Of a stretch of DNA of 64,000 bases, positions 52,019-63,700 are shown piece by piece. Location: positions 376,338 to 440,337 of the forward strand of contig NZ_FNOX01000006.1 of NCBI RefSeq assembly GCF_900107155.1, in the 5' to 3' direction. The notes under the pieces are model-generated. The model was not told where the DNA came from. It searched no databases and saw only the letters and a program-made list of their open reading frames with translations. How positions within the stretch are numbered: the stretch's first letter is position 1; each line of letters begins with the position of its first letter. The position numbers and the translations under genes were made by a program. This stretch comes from Pseudomonas salomonii (GTDB taxonomy: Bacteria; Pseudomonadota; Gammaproteobacteria; Pseudomonadales; Pseudomonadaceae).

Positions 52019-52595
52019 CGGGTTGCTTCAAGCCTTGCAGTAACAGTTCCAGCGCCTGCAAACCTTCTTGCAGGCGCAGGTTTGGTTGCTCGTCACGGGC
52101 GATCCACAGGGCCGCGTTGACCAGGCTGCCATTGATCAACTGGGCCAGCGCGACGCTGGGGGCTTGCTGGATGACACCGGCCTGCATCATCGCCTCCAGC
52201 AGCTGGCGCAGGGATTCCACGCACTGTTGCTCAGAGTCCGTATCACCGAGTACGGCAGGCGCATCCTGCAATACGATGCGTTGGATCTCGCCATCCTGGG
52301 CCATGCGCAAATAGGCGCGGCAGCGTTCACAAAAGCCGCTCCAGGGCTCCTGCGCCTGGTCGCTGATGCCTTGCAGGTGGGCGTCCATCTCCGCGTCGAG
52401 CTCGGCGACCACCGCCGCCAGTAAACCTTTCTTGTCGCCGAAGTGGTGGTACAACGCACCGCGGGTGAGGCCGGCGCGGGCGGTAAAATCATCCATCGAG
52501 GTGTTGGCGTAGCCCTGTGTGGCGAAGGCTTGGCGAGCGCTGGCGATCAGCCGGGCGCGGGTGGCATCGATCATTTCGGTACGGGCTCGGCTCAT
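52002..52595 (-). CDS. TetR-family transcriptional repressor
   Basis: 197 residues: TetR helix-turn-helix (about 12-58; LIASARQAFATQGYANTSMDDFTARAGLTRGALYHHFGDK) and an all-helical ligand-binding domain (WSGFCERCRAYLRMAQDGEIQRI). Divergent from the MFS gene at 52737; two palindromic operators lie between. The ATG at 52595 fits the domain start best; in-frame ATGs at 52610 and 52574 are possible. Probably represses the MFS exporter and itself until a ligand binds. Confidence 0.9.
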   Translation of the reverse strand: MSRARTEMIDATRARLIASARQAFATQGYANTSMDDFTARAGLTRGALYHHFGDKKGLLAAVVAELDAEMDAHLQGISDQAQEPWSGFCERCRAYLRMAQDGEIQRIVLQDAPAVLGDTDSEQQCVESLRQLLEAMMQAGVIQQAPSVALAQLINGSLVNAALWIARDEQPNLRLQEGLQALELLLQGLKQPVIPAV

Positions 52596-52628
52596 GGGTA
52601 AGGCTCGCATTAGCTCAGTGAGTGATTG

Positions 52629-52645
52629 ACATACGCTGCGTATGT
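52629..52645. promoter_or_regulatory. TetR operator 1
   Basis: ACATACGC-T-GCGTATGT, a perfect 17-base palindrome between the tetR-type and MFS genes. It shares both half-sites with operator 2, centred 32 bases to the right (about three helical turns). Confidence 0.8.
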
Positions 52646-52660
52646 TACGCATGATTTGTC

Positions 52661-52677
52661 ACATACGCACCGTATGT
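52661..52677. promoter_or_regulatory. TetR operator 2
   Basis: ACATACG-CAC-CGTATGT, seven-base perfect half-sites with a three-base centre. It matches operator 1 in all but two central positions and faces the MFS start 60 bases downstream. Confidence 0.78.
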
Positions 52678-52736
52678 ATTTTGCCTTGATACCTGCAAAT
52701 CGCAAGTTTCAAGGGTTGAGGAAGAGGTTAAGCAGG

Positions 52737-53942
52737 ATGGCAAATCCCTACGCAGAGTTATTCCAGGCCCCAGGCAGCCGGGCGTTCGTACTGGCGGGCA
52801 TGCTTGCGCGCATGCCGATTTCGATGACCGGTATCGGCCTGATCACCATGCTCTCGCAAGTGCATGGCGGTTATGGCCTGGCAGGCTCGGTGGCGGCGGT
52901 GTTTGCCCTGGCGACGGCATTCTGCGCGCCGCAGGTGTCCCGCCTGGTGGACCGCTATGGCCAAGGCCGGGTGCTGCCGATTGCGGCGCTGATCGGCGGC
53001 GGAGCGTTGGTGCTGTTGTTGCTGTGCACTCGTTTGCAGGCGCCAGCCTGGACACTGTTTGTGTGCGCCGCACTGGCCGGTTGCATGCCGAACATGTCGG
53101 CCATGGTGCGGGCGCGCTGGACTGAGCTGTACCGTGGCCAGCCCAGGCTGCAAACCGCATTCGCTTTGGAGTCGGTGCTTGATGAGGTGTGTTTCATTAT
53201 CGGCCCGCCGATCTCGGTAGGCCTGAGCGTGGTGCTGTTCCCGGAAGCGGGGCCTTTGGTGGCGGCGGTGCTGTTGGCGGTTGGCGTCACCACCTTTGTG
53301 CTGCAGCGTGCGACAGAGCCGCCGGTGCATGCGCAGCAAGACCACCACGGCCGCTGGTTGATCGCTTCACCGTCGGTATTGATCCTGATGATCCTGCTGC
53401 TTGCCATGGGCGTGATCGTGGGTGTGGTGGATGTGGTCAGCGTGGCCTTCGCCCAACACCAGGGCCAACCGGCGGCGGCCAGTATCGTGCTGTCGGTGTA
53501 TGCCATCGGGTCGTGCCTGGCGGGTTTGGCCTTTGGCATGCTCAAGCTCAAGGCGCCGTTGCCTCGGCAATTTCTGTTCTGCGGCGTGGCCACGGCGCTG
53601 ACCACATTACCGCTACTGCTGGTGACCAATATCCCTGGTCTGGCGGCGGCGATCTTTATCTCCGGGCTGTTCTTTGCCCCAACCCTGATCGTATCCATGG
53701 CCCTGGTGGAGCAGGTGGTGCCGCCCAGCCGCCTGACCGAAGGCATGACCTGGCTGATCACCGGCCTGAGTATCGGTGTGGCCATTGGCGCGGCCAGCTC
53801 CGGTTGGATGATCGACCACTTCGGTGCTGCCAGCGGGTTCTGGGTGGCATTGGTGGCGGGCGCGGTGGTGTTGGGCTCGGCGGTGTTTGGGTATCGGCGC
53901 TTGGGCGCTCAGCCGAGCGTTGGTACAGGTTCTGCGCAGTGA
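52737..53942 (+). CDS. MFS transporter
   Basis: 401 residues with 12 membrane helices. The N-terminal FVLAGMLARMPISMTGIGLI and the loop SRLVDRYGQGRVLP fit exporter-type MFS proteins; LESVLDEVCFIIGPPIS lies in the central part. GAAGAGG at 52721-52727 precedes the ATG by nine bases. It is the likely target of the adjacent TetR protein. Export of a drug or metabolite inferred; its end overlaps the convergent hicB gene by 34 bases. Confidence 0.87.
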   Translation: MANPYAELFQAPGSRAFVLAGMLARMPISMTGIGLITMLSQVHGGYGLAGSVAAVFALATAFCAPQVSRLVDRYGQGRVLPIAALIGGGALVLLLLCTRLQAPAWTLFVCAALAGCMPNMSAMVRARWTELYRGQPRLQTAFALESVLDEVCFIIGPPISVGLSVVLFPEAGPLVAAVLLAVGVTTFVLQRATEPPVHAQQDHHGRWLIASPSVLILMILLLAMGVIVGVVDVVSVAFAQHQGQPAAASIVLSVYAIGSCLAGLAFGMLKLKAPLPRQFLFCGVATALTTLPLLLVTNIPGLAAAIFISGLFFAPTLIVSMALVEQVVPPSRLTEGMTWLITGLSIGVAIGAASSGWMIDHFGAASGFWVALVAGAVVLGSAVFGYRRLGAQPSVGTGSAQ

Positions 53943-54274
53943 TGCTGCAAAAACTCATTCAACGCCTGCCGCGTCAGGTCATTGAGCGTGACTTTCTTGC
54001 GCGTCGCCGCCAGGGCCGCCGCCAAATGCAGGTCGTGGCCGACGCGTACGTTGAATGAACCCTTGCAAGGTTTCTCCGGGGTTTGCCCCAGTGCCTGGCA
54101 GGTCACGAGGTAGTCATCCACCGCCTCGCGGAACGCCGCGTCCAGCTCGGCGACGGTTTTGCCTTCGTAGCTCACCAGTGCCTTGATGAACAGCACCTTG
54201 CCGAACAGGCAGTTGTCTTCGAGGCTGGCTTCGATAGAGCCGATGTAGCCCTGGTGTTTCAGTTGGTTGTTCAC
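53909..54274 (-). CDS. hicB: HicB-family antitoxin
   Basis: 121 residues: N-terminal HicB fold (GYIGSIEASLEDNCLFGKVLF...LVSYEGKTVAELDAAFREAVDDYL) followed by the NVRVGHDLHLAAALAA segment and a C-terminal ribbon-helix-helix-like part (VTLNDLTRQALNEFL). It neutralises HicA and binds the operon promoter. Second gene of the pair, overlapping the toxin by four bases (ATGA). Its 3' end overlaps the MFS gene end on the other strand. Confidence 0.87.
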   Translation of the reverse strand: MNNQLKHQGYIGSIEASLEDNCLFGKVLFIKALVSYEGKTVAELDAAFREAVDDYLVTCQALGQTPEKPCKGSFNVRVGHDLHLAAALAATRKKVTLNDLTRQALNEFLQHHCAEPVPTLG

Positions 54275-54522
54275 TGAATCAGTTCTCCTGATTTCAATTG
54301 TTCGATGATCTGGCGCCGAATGTAGTGTTTCAGTTCGTTGCCGGGGTGAGGCCTGTGCAAGGTGATCATTGCACTGGGGTTGCCGATATCGAATTTTACG
54401 CGGCTTCCAGCCCCTTCAATCTGTCTGTAGCCAAACTGGTGCAGCAGCGTTACCAGCTCAGGCCAGGTAAAAGCCATGTGCTCATTGAGCAGTTTGGCGA
54501 GCAGCTTTTCATTTTTGGACAC
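54271..54522 (-). CDS. hicA: HicA-family toxin (mRNA interferase)
   Basis: 83 residues, double-stranded-RNA-binding-like fold: FTWPELVTLLHQFGYRQIEGAGSRVKF, then the ITLHRPHPGNELKHYIRRQIIEQL end. In this branch the catalytic GSH is GSR and a HRPHP motif is present; the usual HicA fold and length are intact. As first gene of a toxin-antitoxin pair it would cleave mRNA when free of HicB. It points away from the pyoverdine synthetase and shares its upstream region. Confidence 0.85.
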   Translation of the reverse strand: MSKNEKLLAKLLNEHMAFTWPELVTLLHQFGYRQIEGAGSRVKFDIGNPSAMITLHRPHPGNELKHYIRRQIIEQLKSGELIQ

Positions 54523-54652
54523 GGCGTTCCCTGCGTGTAACTAAATGTAGTTGCAAAAAGTGGTGTTCGTCAATGCTAGCCCGAGTTGGCGAGGCTTGGC
54601 TGAGATTGATGTAACCCTTGATGACACCGCGCTTCACGCCGCTTACGCCCCG

Positions 54653-54676
54653 CTAATTTTTCCTTGTCCGGTTCGT
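54653..54676 (+). promoter_or_regulatory. PvdS-type iron-starvation promoter
   Basis: CTAAT (54653-54657), sixteen bases, then CGT (54674-54676), followed by TTTTATAG. This agrees with the iron-starvation box recognised by the extracytoplasmic sigma factor PvdS in fluorescent pseudomonads (TAAAT-N16-CGT type, with one base missing from TAAAT). It lies 55 bases before the start of the synthetase. Iron-limited expression is inferred. Confidence 0.7.
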
Positions 54677-54731
54677 TTTATAGGGACGACGTGCCTTTGT
54701 GCTTCCTGCCTATTGTTCCGGACTCCAAGAA

Positions 54732-57700
54732 ATGAATGCTGAAGACTCCTTGAAACTTGCTCGCCGGTTTATCGGGTTGCCCCTGGAAAAACGCCAGGTT
54801 TTCCTGCAAGCCCTGCAGAAAGAAGGCGTGGATTTTTCCCGGTTTCCGATTCCGGCAGGCGTGGACGTGGAGGATCGCCAGGCGCTGTCCTACGCACAGC
54901 AACGCATGTGGTTTCTGTGGCAACTGGACCCGGCCAGTGGCGCCTACAACTTGCCCGGCGCCGTTAGGTTAAAAGGCGCCCTCAGCCTGCGCGCACTGGA
55001 GCAGGCATTCGCAAGCCTGGTGGCACGTCATGAAACACTGCGCACGGTCTTCCAGCGCCAGGCCGACGATCGCTTGCTGCAAGTTGCCATCGAGCCTTCG
55101 GTTGTCGTCGAGCATCTGGACTTCAGTGCGTTGGCCTTTGACGCACGCGAGCAGGCCGTCAACCAAGCGGCGACCCGGCAATCATTGCTGCCATTCGATC
55201 TGGAAAGCGGCCCGCTGCTGCGCGTGCAATTGCTCAAGCTGGACGTGCAGGAGCATGTGCTGCTGCTGACCCTGCACCACATCGTTTCCGATGGCTGGTC
55301 GATGAATGTGCTGATCGACGAGTTCATCCGCTGCTACGACGCCCACGAACGCCACGAAACGCCGCAATTGCCGGCGCTGCCGATCCAGTACAGCGACTAC
55401 GCCCTGTGGCAGCGGCGTTGGCTGGAAGCGGGGGAGCAGGCACGCCAGCTTGAATACTGGCAGGCACGTCTGGGTGATGAGCATCCGGTGTTGGAGTTGC
55501 CCACCGATCGCCCGCGTCCGGCCATGCCCAGCTACCAGGGCACCCGGCATAATTTCGCCATCGATTCAGGCCTCGCCACGCAACTGCGCAGTTGTGCGCA
55601 AAAGCACAACGTCACCCTGTTCATGTTGCTGCTGGGCGCTTTCAACGTGTTGTTGCATCGCTACACGGGGCAGGGCGATATCCGCGTCGGTGTGCCGATC
55701 GCCAATCGCAATCGCGGCGAAGTCGAAGGGTTGATTGGTTTCTTCGTCAACACCCAGGTGCTACGCACCGAGTTGACCGGGCAAACCCGTGTCGCCGAGT
55801 TGCTGCAAGGCATCAAGGAGCATGCGTTGGGCGCCCAGGCCCATCAGGAACTGCCGTTCGAACGCCTGGTGGAAGCCCTCAAGGTCGAGCGCAGCGTGAG
55901 CCATACACCGCTGTTTCAGGTGATGTACAACCACCAGCCGGTGGTGGCGGACATTGCCTCGGTGAGCACCGCTTCCGGCCTGGAATTGGCGCTGGTGGAA
56001 TGGCAAGGCCGTACCACCCAGTTCGACCTGACCCTGGACACCTATGAAAAGTCCGGCACCTTGCATGCCGCGTTGACCTACGCCAACGACCTGTTTGACG
56101 CGCCCTCTATAACGCGCATGGCCCAGCACTGGGTCAGCCTGTTGCACGCGATGGTGGCCGGCGACGAACACCGCATCGGTGAGTTGCCGATGCTGGCCGC
56201 CGATGAGCAGCAGGTGCTGGTCCAGGCATGGAACCAGACGGCCCAGGCGTACCCGACCGAGCAAGGTGTGCATCGGCTCATTGAGGAGCACGTGCGGCGC
56301 ACCCCGGATGCTCCGGCGCTGGTGTTTGGTGCGACCACCTTGAGCTATGCCCAGCTAGACGCCCGCGCCAACCAGTTGGCCCATGCCTTGCGCGAGCAGG
56401 GCGTTGGCCCCGACGTGCTGGTGGGTATCTGTGTGGAGCGCTCGGTGGAAATGGTGGTGGGTTTGCTGGCGATCCTCAAGGCCGGCGGCGCCTACGTGCC
56501 GTTGGACCCGGAATACCCCCAGGAACGCCTCGCCTACATGATCGAAGACAGCGGCATCAAGCTGTTGCTCAGCCAGCAAAGCCTGCAGGCTTTGCTGCCG
56601 ATTCATGGCGTGCAAGTGATCGTTCTCGACCAGGCGCCGGTTTGGCTGGATGGCTATAGCAGCGAATCACCGGCCGTGGCCATCCAGGCGCTCAACCTGG
56701 CTTATGTGATCTACACCTCCGGTTCCACCGGCAAACCCAAGGGCGCCGGCAACAGCCATCGGGCGTTGGTCAACCGCTTGTGCTGGATGCAGCAGGCTTA
56801 CGGCCTGGACGCCAGCGATGCGGTCTTGCAGAAAACCCCGTTCAGCTTCGACGTGTCGGTGTGGGAGTTTTTCTGGCCATTGATGACCGGCGCTCGGCTG
56901 GTGGTCGCCGCCCCTGGCGAACATCGCGAGCCGGCGCGGCTGATCGAGACCATCGGCCTCCACGCCATCACCACCTTGCACTTCGTGCCGTCGATGCTCC
57001 AGGCGTTTATCCATGAGCCGGGCGTGGGTGCCTGCACGAACCTAAAACGCATTGTGTGCAGCGGCGAAGCCTTGCCATTGGATGCGCAGTTGCAGGTGTT
57101 CGCCAAACTGCCAGCGGCGGGTTTGTTCAACCTCTACGGCCCCACCGAAGCCGCCATCGACGTTACCCACTGGACATGCGTGGACGAAGGCGCCGACAGC
57201 GTGCCCATCGGTCGCCCAATTGCCAACCTGGCCACCTATGTGCTCGACGCCCAGCTCAACCCGGTGCCCGCCGGTGTCTCTGGCGAGTTGTACCTGGGCG
57301 GTGTCGGCCTTGCGCGCAGTTATCACCGCCGTCCCGGCTTGACCGCCGAGCGCTTTGTGCCCAGCCCGTTTATTGGCGGCGAGCGCCTCTACCGCACCGG
57401 CGACCGCGTGCGCCAGCGTACCAATGGCGTGATCGAGTACCTCGGCCGCCTCGACCATCAGGTCAAGCTGCGCGGTTTGCGTATCGAGCTGGGCGAAATC
57501 GAAACCCGGCTGATGCAACACCCGCAGGTGCGCGAAGCCGTGGTACTGGTGCAGGGCGGCAAACAGCTGGTTGCCTATCTGGTTAACGAAGGTGAAGAGC
57601 CGACCGACCTCAAGGCCTGGCTGCTCAGCAGCCTGCCGGAATACATGGTGCCCACGCATTTCGTCACCCTGGCCAAACTGCCGGTCACCGCCAACGGCAA

Positions 57701-60700
57701 GCTCGACCGCAAGGCGCTGCCGTTGCCGGATGCTGCACCGCAACAAGCCTTTGTCGCGCCCGAAAGCGAACTGCAAAAGGCCCTGGCAGCGATCTGGAGC
57801 GATGTGCTCGGCGCTCCGCAGGTCGGTCTGGACGACAACTTCTTTGAGCTGGGTGGCGATTCGATTATCTCTATCCAAGTGGTCAGCCGCGCCCGCCAGG
57901 CGGGGATTCGCCTCAGCCCGCGTGACCTGTTCCAGTACCAGAGCGTGCGCAGCCTGGCGCTGGTGGCGAGCTTTGAACAGGCGACGGTGATCGATCAAGG
58001 CCCGGTCAGCGGCGAGGTGATCCTCACGCCCGTGCAACACAGCTTTTTCGAGCAGATGATCCCGGCGCGCCAGCATTGGAACCAGTCGCTGTTGTTGGCC
58101 CCGCGTGAAGCCCTGGAGCCCGCGCGCCTGGACGCGGCCTTGACCCGCTTGATCAACCACCATGACGCCCTGCGCCTGCGTTTTGTGCAACAGGCAGACG
58201 GTTGGCAACAGGCCCACGCCGAGCCGGTGGCAAGCGCTTCAGTGTGGCAGGCGCAGGTCGCTGACGAGGCTGAGCTGGCCGCACTTTGCGACGAGGCACA
58301 CCGCAGCCTCGACCTTGAACAGGGTCCGCTGCTGCGCGCGGTACTGGTTTGGATGGCAGACGGCGCCCAGCGCCTGCTGCTGGTGGTGCATCACCTGGTG
58401 GTCGATGGCGTGTCGTGGCGCATTCTGCTCGAAGACCTGCAACAGGCTTACCGCAGCACGGCGTTGCCGGCCAAGACCAGTGCCTACCAAGACTGGGCGC
58501 AGCAGTTGCAGGCCCATGCGCTGACGCTGGGCAACCAACTGCCGTACTGGCAGGCCCAGACCGCGAGCGCCGACCTGCCCTGCGACAACCCCCAGGGCGG
58601 CCTGCAGAATCGCCTGGGCAGCAAGCTCGAAATCCGCTTGAGCGCCGAACACACCCGTCAACTGCTGCAAGACGCCCCGGCGGCCTACCGCACCCAGGTC
58701 AATGACCTGCTGCTCACCGCGCTGGCGCGCGTCGTCAGCCGCTGGAGCGAGCAGCCTGCCGCACTGATCCAACTGGAAGGGCATGGCCGTGAAGACCTGT
58801 TCGACACGCTCGACCTTAGCCGCACCGTCGGCTGGTTCACCAGCCTGTTCCCGGTGCGCCTGCAAGCCGATGGCGAGCTGTCGGCCGCCATCAAGTCGGT
58901 CAAGGAGCAACTGCGCGCCGTGCCGCACAAAGGCATTGGCTACGGCCTGCTGCGTTACCTCGGTACGCCTGACGCCCGTGAAGCCCTCTCGAACCTGACC
59001 GCGCCACGCATCACGTTCAACTACCTGGGGCAGTTCGACCGCCAGTTCAACGAGTCGGCGTTGTTTGTGCCTGCCGCCCAGGGCAGTGGGCAGGCTCAGG
59101 ACCCGCAGGCGCCGCTGGCCAACTGGCTGACGGTGGAGGGCCAGGTGTACGGCGGTGAATTGGCCCTGCAGTGGGGGTTCAGCCGCGAGATGTTCGAGGT
59201 CGCGACTGTCCAGCGGCTGGCGGATGATTTCCAGCAGGAACTGCTGGCACTGATTGCCCATTGCGTCGATCCGAAACAGGGCGGCCTGACACCGGCCGAC
59301 GTGACCCTGGCGCACTTGACCCAAACCCAGCTTGACGAACTGGCACTGCCGGCAAGGGACGTGCAGGACCTGTACCCGCTGTCGCCGATGCAGCAAGGCA
59401 TGTTGTTTCACAGCCTCTACCAACAGGGCGAGGACGACGTTTACGTCAGCCAGCTGCGCGCCGATGTGCACGGCCTGGACGTGGCGGTATTCCAGCGCGC
59501 CTGGGCGCAAGTGCTGGCACGGCATGACATGTTGCGTACCGGGTTTGTCTGGCAGGACGATCAGGGCCAGGCCCTGCAAGTGGTGTATCGCCAGGTCAGC
59601 TTGCCGTTCACCGAATTCGACTGGCGTGGGCGTCAGGAGCGTCCCGCCGCCCTGGATAGCCTGGCCGCCGAGCACCATCGCGAAGGCTTTGAGTTGGCGC
59701 GTCCACCGTTGCTGCGGGTGGCGTTGGTCCGTACGGCTGAAGACCGCTGGCACTTGATCTACACCAGCCATCACATCCTGATGGATGGCTGGAGCAATGC
59801 ACTGGTGCTCAATGAAGTGCTGCAAGCCTGCAAGGGCCAGGCGTTGGCGCCGGTGGGCGCGGGCTTTTCCCAGCATATCGCCTGGTTGCAACGGCAGGAT
59901 CCGGCGTTGGGCGAGGCCTTTTGGCGCCAGCGCCTGGCGCAGTTGGACGAGCCGACGCACCTGGCGCGCAGTGTGCCCAAAAGCCCGGCGCAGAGTGCGG
60001 GTGAATACGGTGAGGTCCTTTGTGAGTGGGATGCCATCCAGACTCAGCGCCTTTCGGCCTTCGCCCGTGCGCACCAAGTGACCCTCAACACCCTGGTGCA
60101 ATCGGCGTGGCTGTTGCTGCTGCAACGCTACACCGGCCAGTCCAGCGTCGCCTGTGGGGTGACGGTGTCCGGGCGCCCGGCGCAGCTGGCGAATGTCGAG
60201 CAGCAAGTCGGCCTGTTCATCAACACCTTGCCGCTGATTGCCGCTGCCAGCCCGGCGCAAAGCGTCAGCGATTGGGTGCGCTGTGTACAGGCACTGAACC
60301 TGGAAATGCGCGAGCATGAACACACGCCGCTGTTTGATATCCAGCGCTGGGCCGGTTCGGCCGGTGAGGCGTTATTCGACACGCTGGTGGTGTTCGAAAA
60401 CTTCCCGGTGGCCAAGACGCTGGAGCAGTCGGGCGAGGGCGGTTTGCGCTTCAGTGGCGTCAGTCATCAGGAGCGCACCAACTACCCGTTGACACTGACC
60501 GTGCACGGCGGCGAGCGCCTGAGCCTGCACCTGGAATACCTGCGTGCGGAGTTTGCGACCGACACCGTGCAGCACATCGGCACCTACTTGCAGGGCTTGC
60601 TGCAGCAATTTATCCAGGCGCCCGAGCAAGCTGTGGGCGCCATCCCGTTGCTGTTGGGCCCTGAATACACCCGCGTGCTGCAAGACTGGAACCCGCGCAG

Positions 60701-63700
60701 TGTTGCTCAACCGGCCAAGGCAAGCGTATTGCAGCGCTTCGAACAACAGGCCGCGTTGCACCCGCAAAACATCGCGCTGATCCTGGATCAGCAACGTATG
60801 ACCTACGCCGACCTCAACCTGCGCGCCAACCGCCTGGCCCATCGTCTGATCGCGTTGGGCGTCAGCGCCGACACCCTGGTGGGTGTGGCGGTGGACCGTT
60901 CCCTGGAAATGATCGTTGGCTTGCTGGCGGTGCTCAAGGCCGGCGGCGCTTATGTGCCGCTGGACCCGAAATACCCGGCCGAGCGCCTGCAATGCATGAT
61001 CGAGGACAGCGGTCTGCAATTGCTGCTGACCCAGCAGCCGCTGGTGGAGCATCTGCCGATCAGCGCGAGCCTGACGCTTGTGTGCCTGGAGTCCGGCGCA
61101 GACTGGTTGGCCGACTACAGCGCTGAAAACCCCGAGTCGAGGGCGCAGCCGGCCAACCTGGCCTACGTGATGTTCACCTCCGGCTCCACCGGCAGGCCAA
61201 AAGGCGTGGGCATCGACCTGGCGTCCCTGGCCCGGCATGTGGAGGTGTTCACCGAACTGTTTGCGCTGCAAGCCCATGACCGTGTGCTGCAATTTGGCAC
61301 CTTCAACTTCGACGGTTTTGTCGAGCAGCTCTACCCGGCGTTGTGCTGCGGTGCGGCGGTGGTGGTGCGCGGTGGCGAACTGTGGGACAGCGACACCTTC
61401 TACCAGCAGCTGATTGAACACGATATTTCCGTGGTCGACCTGACCACGGCCTATTGGCTGGCTCTGGTGCGCGACTTTGCAGACCTGGGCCCACGTAATT
61501 ACGGGCGCCTGCGCCAACTGCACATTGGCGGCGAAGCCATGCCGCCTGAAGGGCTGAATGCCTGGCGCGCAGCGGGCTTGCAGCAGGTGCGGCTGCTCAA
61601 CACCTACGGGCCTACCGAAGCCACGGTGACCGCCACTGCCCTGGACTGCGCCGCGTATGTCGAGGGCCGTGAAGCCTTGCCGTCGATGATGCCGATTGGC
61701 CGCGTGCTGGATGGCCGGGCCATTTACCTGCTGGATGCCAACCTCAACCCGGTGCCGGTAGGTGTCGCGGGCGAGCTGGTGATCGGCGGGCCGTTGTTGG
61801 CGCGGGGTTATTTCAAACGTGCGGACCTGACGGCCCACCGCTTCATTCCCGATCCCTTCTGCGCTGACGGCGTCGGCCGTTTGTACCGCACCGGTGACCT
61901 GGCGCGCTACCGCGCCGATGGGATGATCGAGTACGTGGGGCGAGTCGACCATCAGGTCAAGGTGCGAGGTTTCCGTATCGAGTTGGGTGAAATCGAAGCG
62001 CGCCTGCTGGCCCAGGCCAGTGTGCGCGAGGCGCTGGTGATCGCGGCGGACAACCAGTTGGTCGGCTACATCGTGGCCAACCAGTCGTTGTCCGACACCG
62101 AGCAGGCTCAATTGCGCACGCAGCTCAAGGCCGCGTTGCGCCAAGAGCTGCCGGACTACATGGTTCCGGCGCATCTGCTGGTGCTGGAGCGCCTGCCACT
62201 GAGCCCCAACGGCAAGCTGGACCGTGCCGCGCTGCCCAAGCCGGATATCAGCCAAGCCCAGATCGATTGGGTGGCACCGGTCACCGAGACCGAGCAACGC
62301 GTCGCGGCTATCTGGGCCCAGGTGCTGGGCGCCGAACGGGTCGGGCTCAACGATCACTTCTTCGAGATGGGCGGGCATTCGTTGCTCGCCACGCAAGTGG
62401 TGTCCCGCTTGCGCCATGGCCTGGGTCTCGAAGTTGCACTGCGCACGCTGTTTGAGCAACCCGTGCTGGGCGACTTTGTTAACACTCTGACGGGGGGCAA
62501 CAATCTGGCCGCGCTCAGCGCTTCGGCGCCGGCGATGGTGGCGGCGGATCGCGGTCAGCCATTGTTGCTGTCCTACGCCCAGGAACGGCAGTGGTTCCTC
62601 TGGCAACTGGACCCGCACAGCTCGGCCTATCACGTGCCGAGTGCGCTGCGCTTGAAAGGTCCGCTGGACCGCAGCGCCCTGCAACGTGCCTTCGATACCC
62701 TGGTGGCGCGCCACGACAGCCTGCGCACGCATTTTAAGCAAGAGGCCGACCGCACGGTGCAAGTGGTCAGCCCGCAGGCGCGGGTCGAACTCGTGTCGCA
62801 GCTCACCGACCAGGCACAGCTTAAATCCACGGTGCAGGCGCTGGTGGCGCAACCGTTCGATCTGCGCCAGGGGCCGCTGATGCGTGTGAGCCTCTTGTGC
62901 CTGGCGCAAGACGAGCATGTGTTGGTCCTGGTGCAACATCACATCATCTCCGACGGCTGGTCGATGCAAGTGATGGTCGACGAACTGGTGCAGCTTTATG
63001 CGGCCCACAGCCAAGGCCAGGCCCTGCAATTGCCGGCGATGCCGATCCAGTACGCCGACTACGCAAAATGGCAGCGTGACTGGATGGAAGCCGGTGAAAA
63101 GGCGCGCCAGCTTGACTACTGGCGCGAACTGCTCGGCGGCGAGCAACCGGTGCTGGAGTTGCCTTTTGATCAGCAGCGCCCTGCGGTACCGTCCCATCGC
63201 GGGGCGCGTTTGTATATTGGGTTGCCGACCTCGCTGCTCGATAGCCTCAAGTTGTTGGCCCAGCGCGAAGGTGTGACGCTGTTCATGCTGTTGCTGGCCT
63301 CCTACCACGCGTTGTTGCATCGCTACAGCGGCCAGCGTGACATCCGTGTCGGCGTGCCGATCGCCAATCGCAACCGTGTTGAAACCGAACGGCTGATCGG
63401 CTTCTTCGTCAATACTCAGGTGCTCAAGGCCGAGATCGACGCGCAAACCACCGTTGCCCAGTTGCTGCAGCAGGTCAAGCAGCGCGCCCTGGAAGCCCAG
63501 GCCCATCAGGACCTGCCGTTCGAGCAACTGGTGGAGGCCCTGCAACCTGAGCGCAGCCTCAGCTTGAGCCCGTTGTTCCAGGTGGCGTTCAACCACCACA
63601 TCAGCCAGGCCGGCGAGCATTTACAGCGCCTGGCGCAGTTGGACATGAGCCCGGTGACTTGGGACGAAACGGCTGCACATTTCGACCTTACCCTGGATAT

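Noticed and set aside
60372..63620. A 1082-codon minus-strand frame (and one of 694 codons at 58239-60323) inside the synthetase gene
   Set aside because: The plus strand carries every NRPS motif; the antisense frames are composition artefacts of a high-GC gene.
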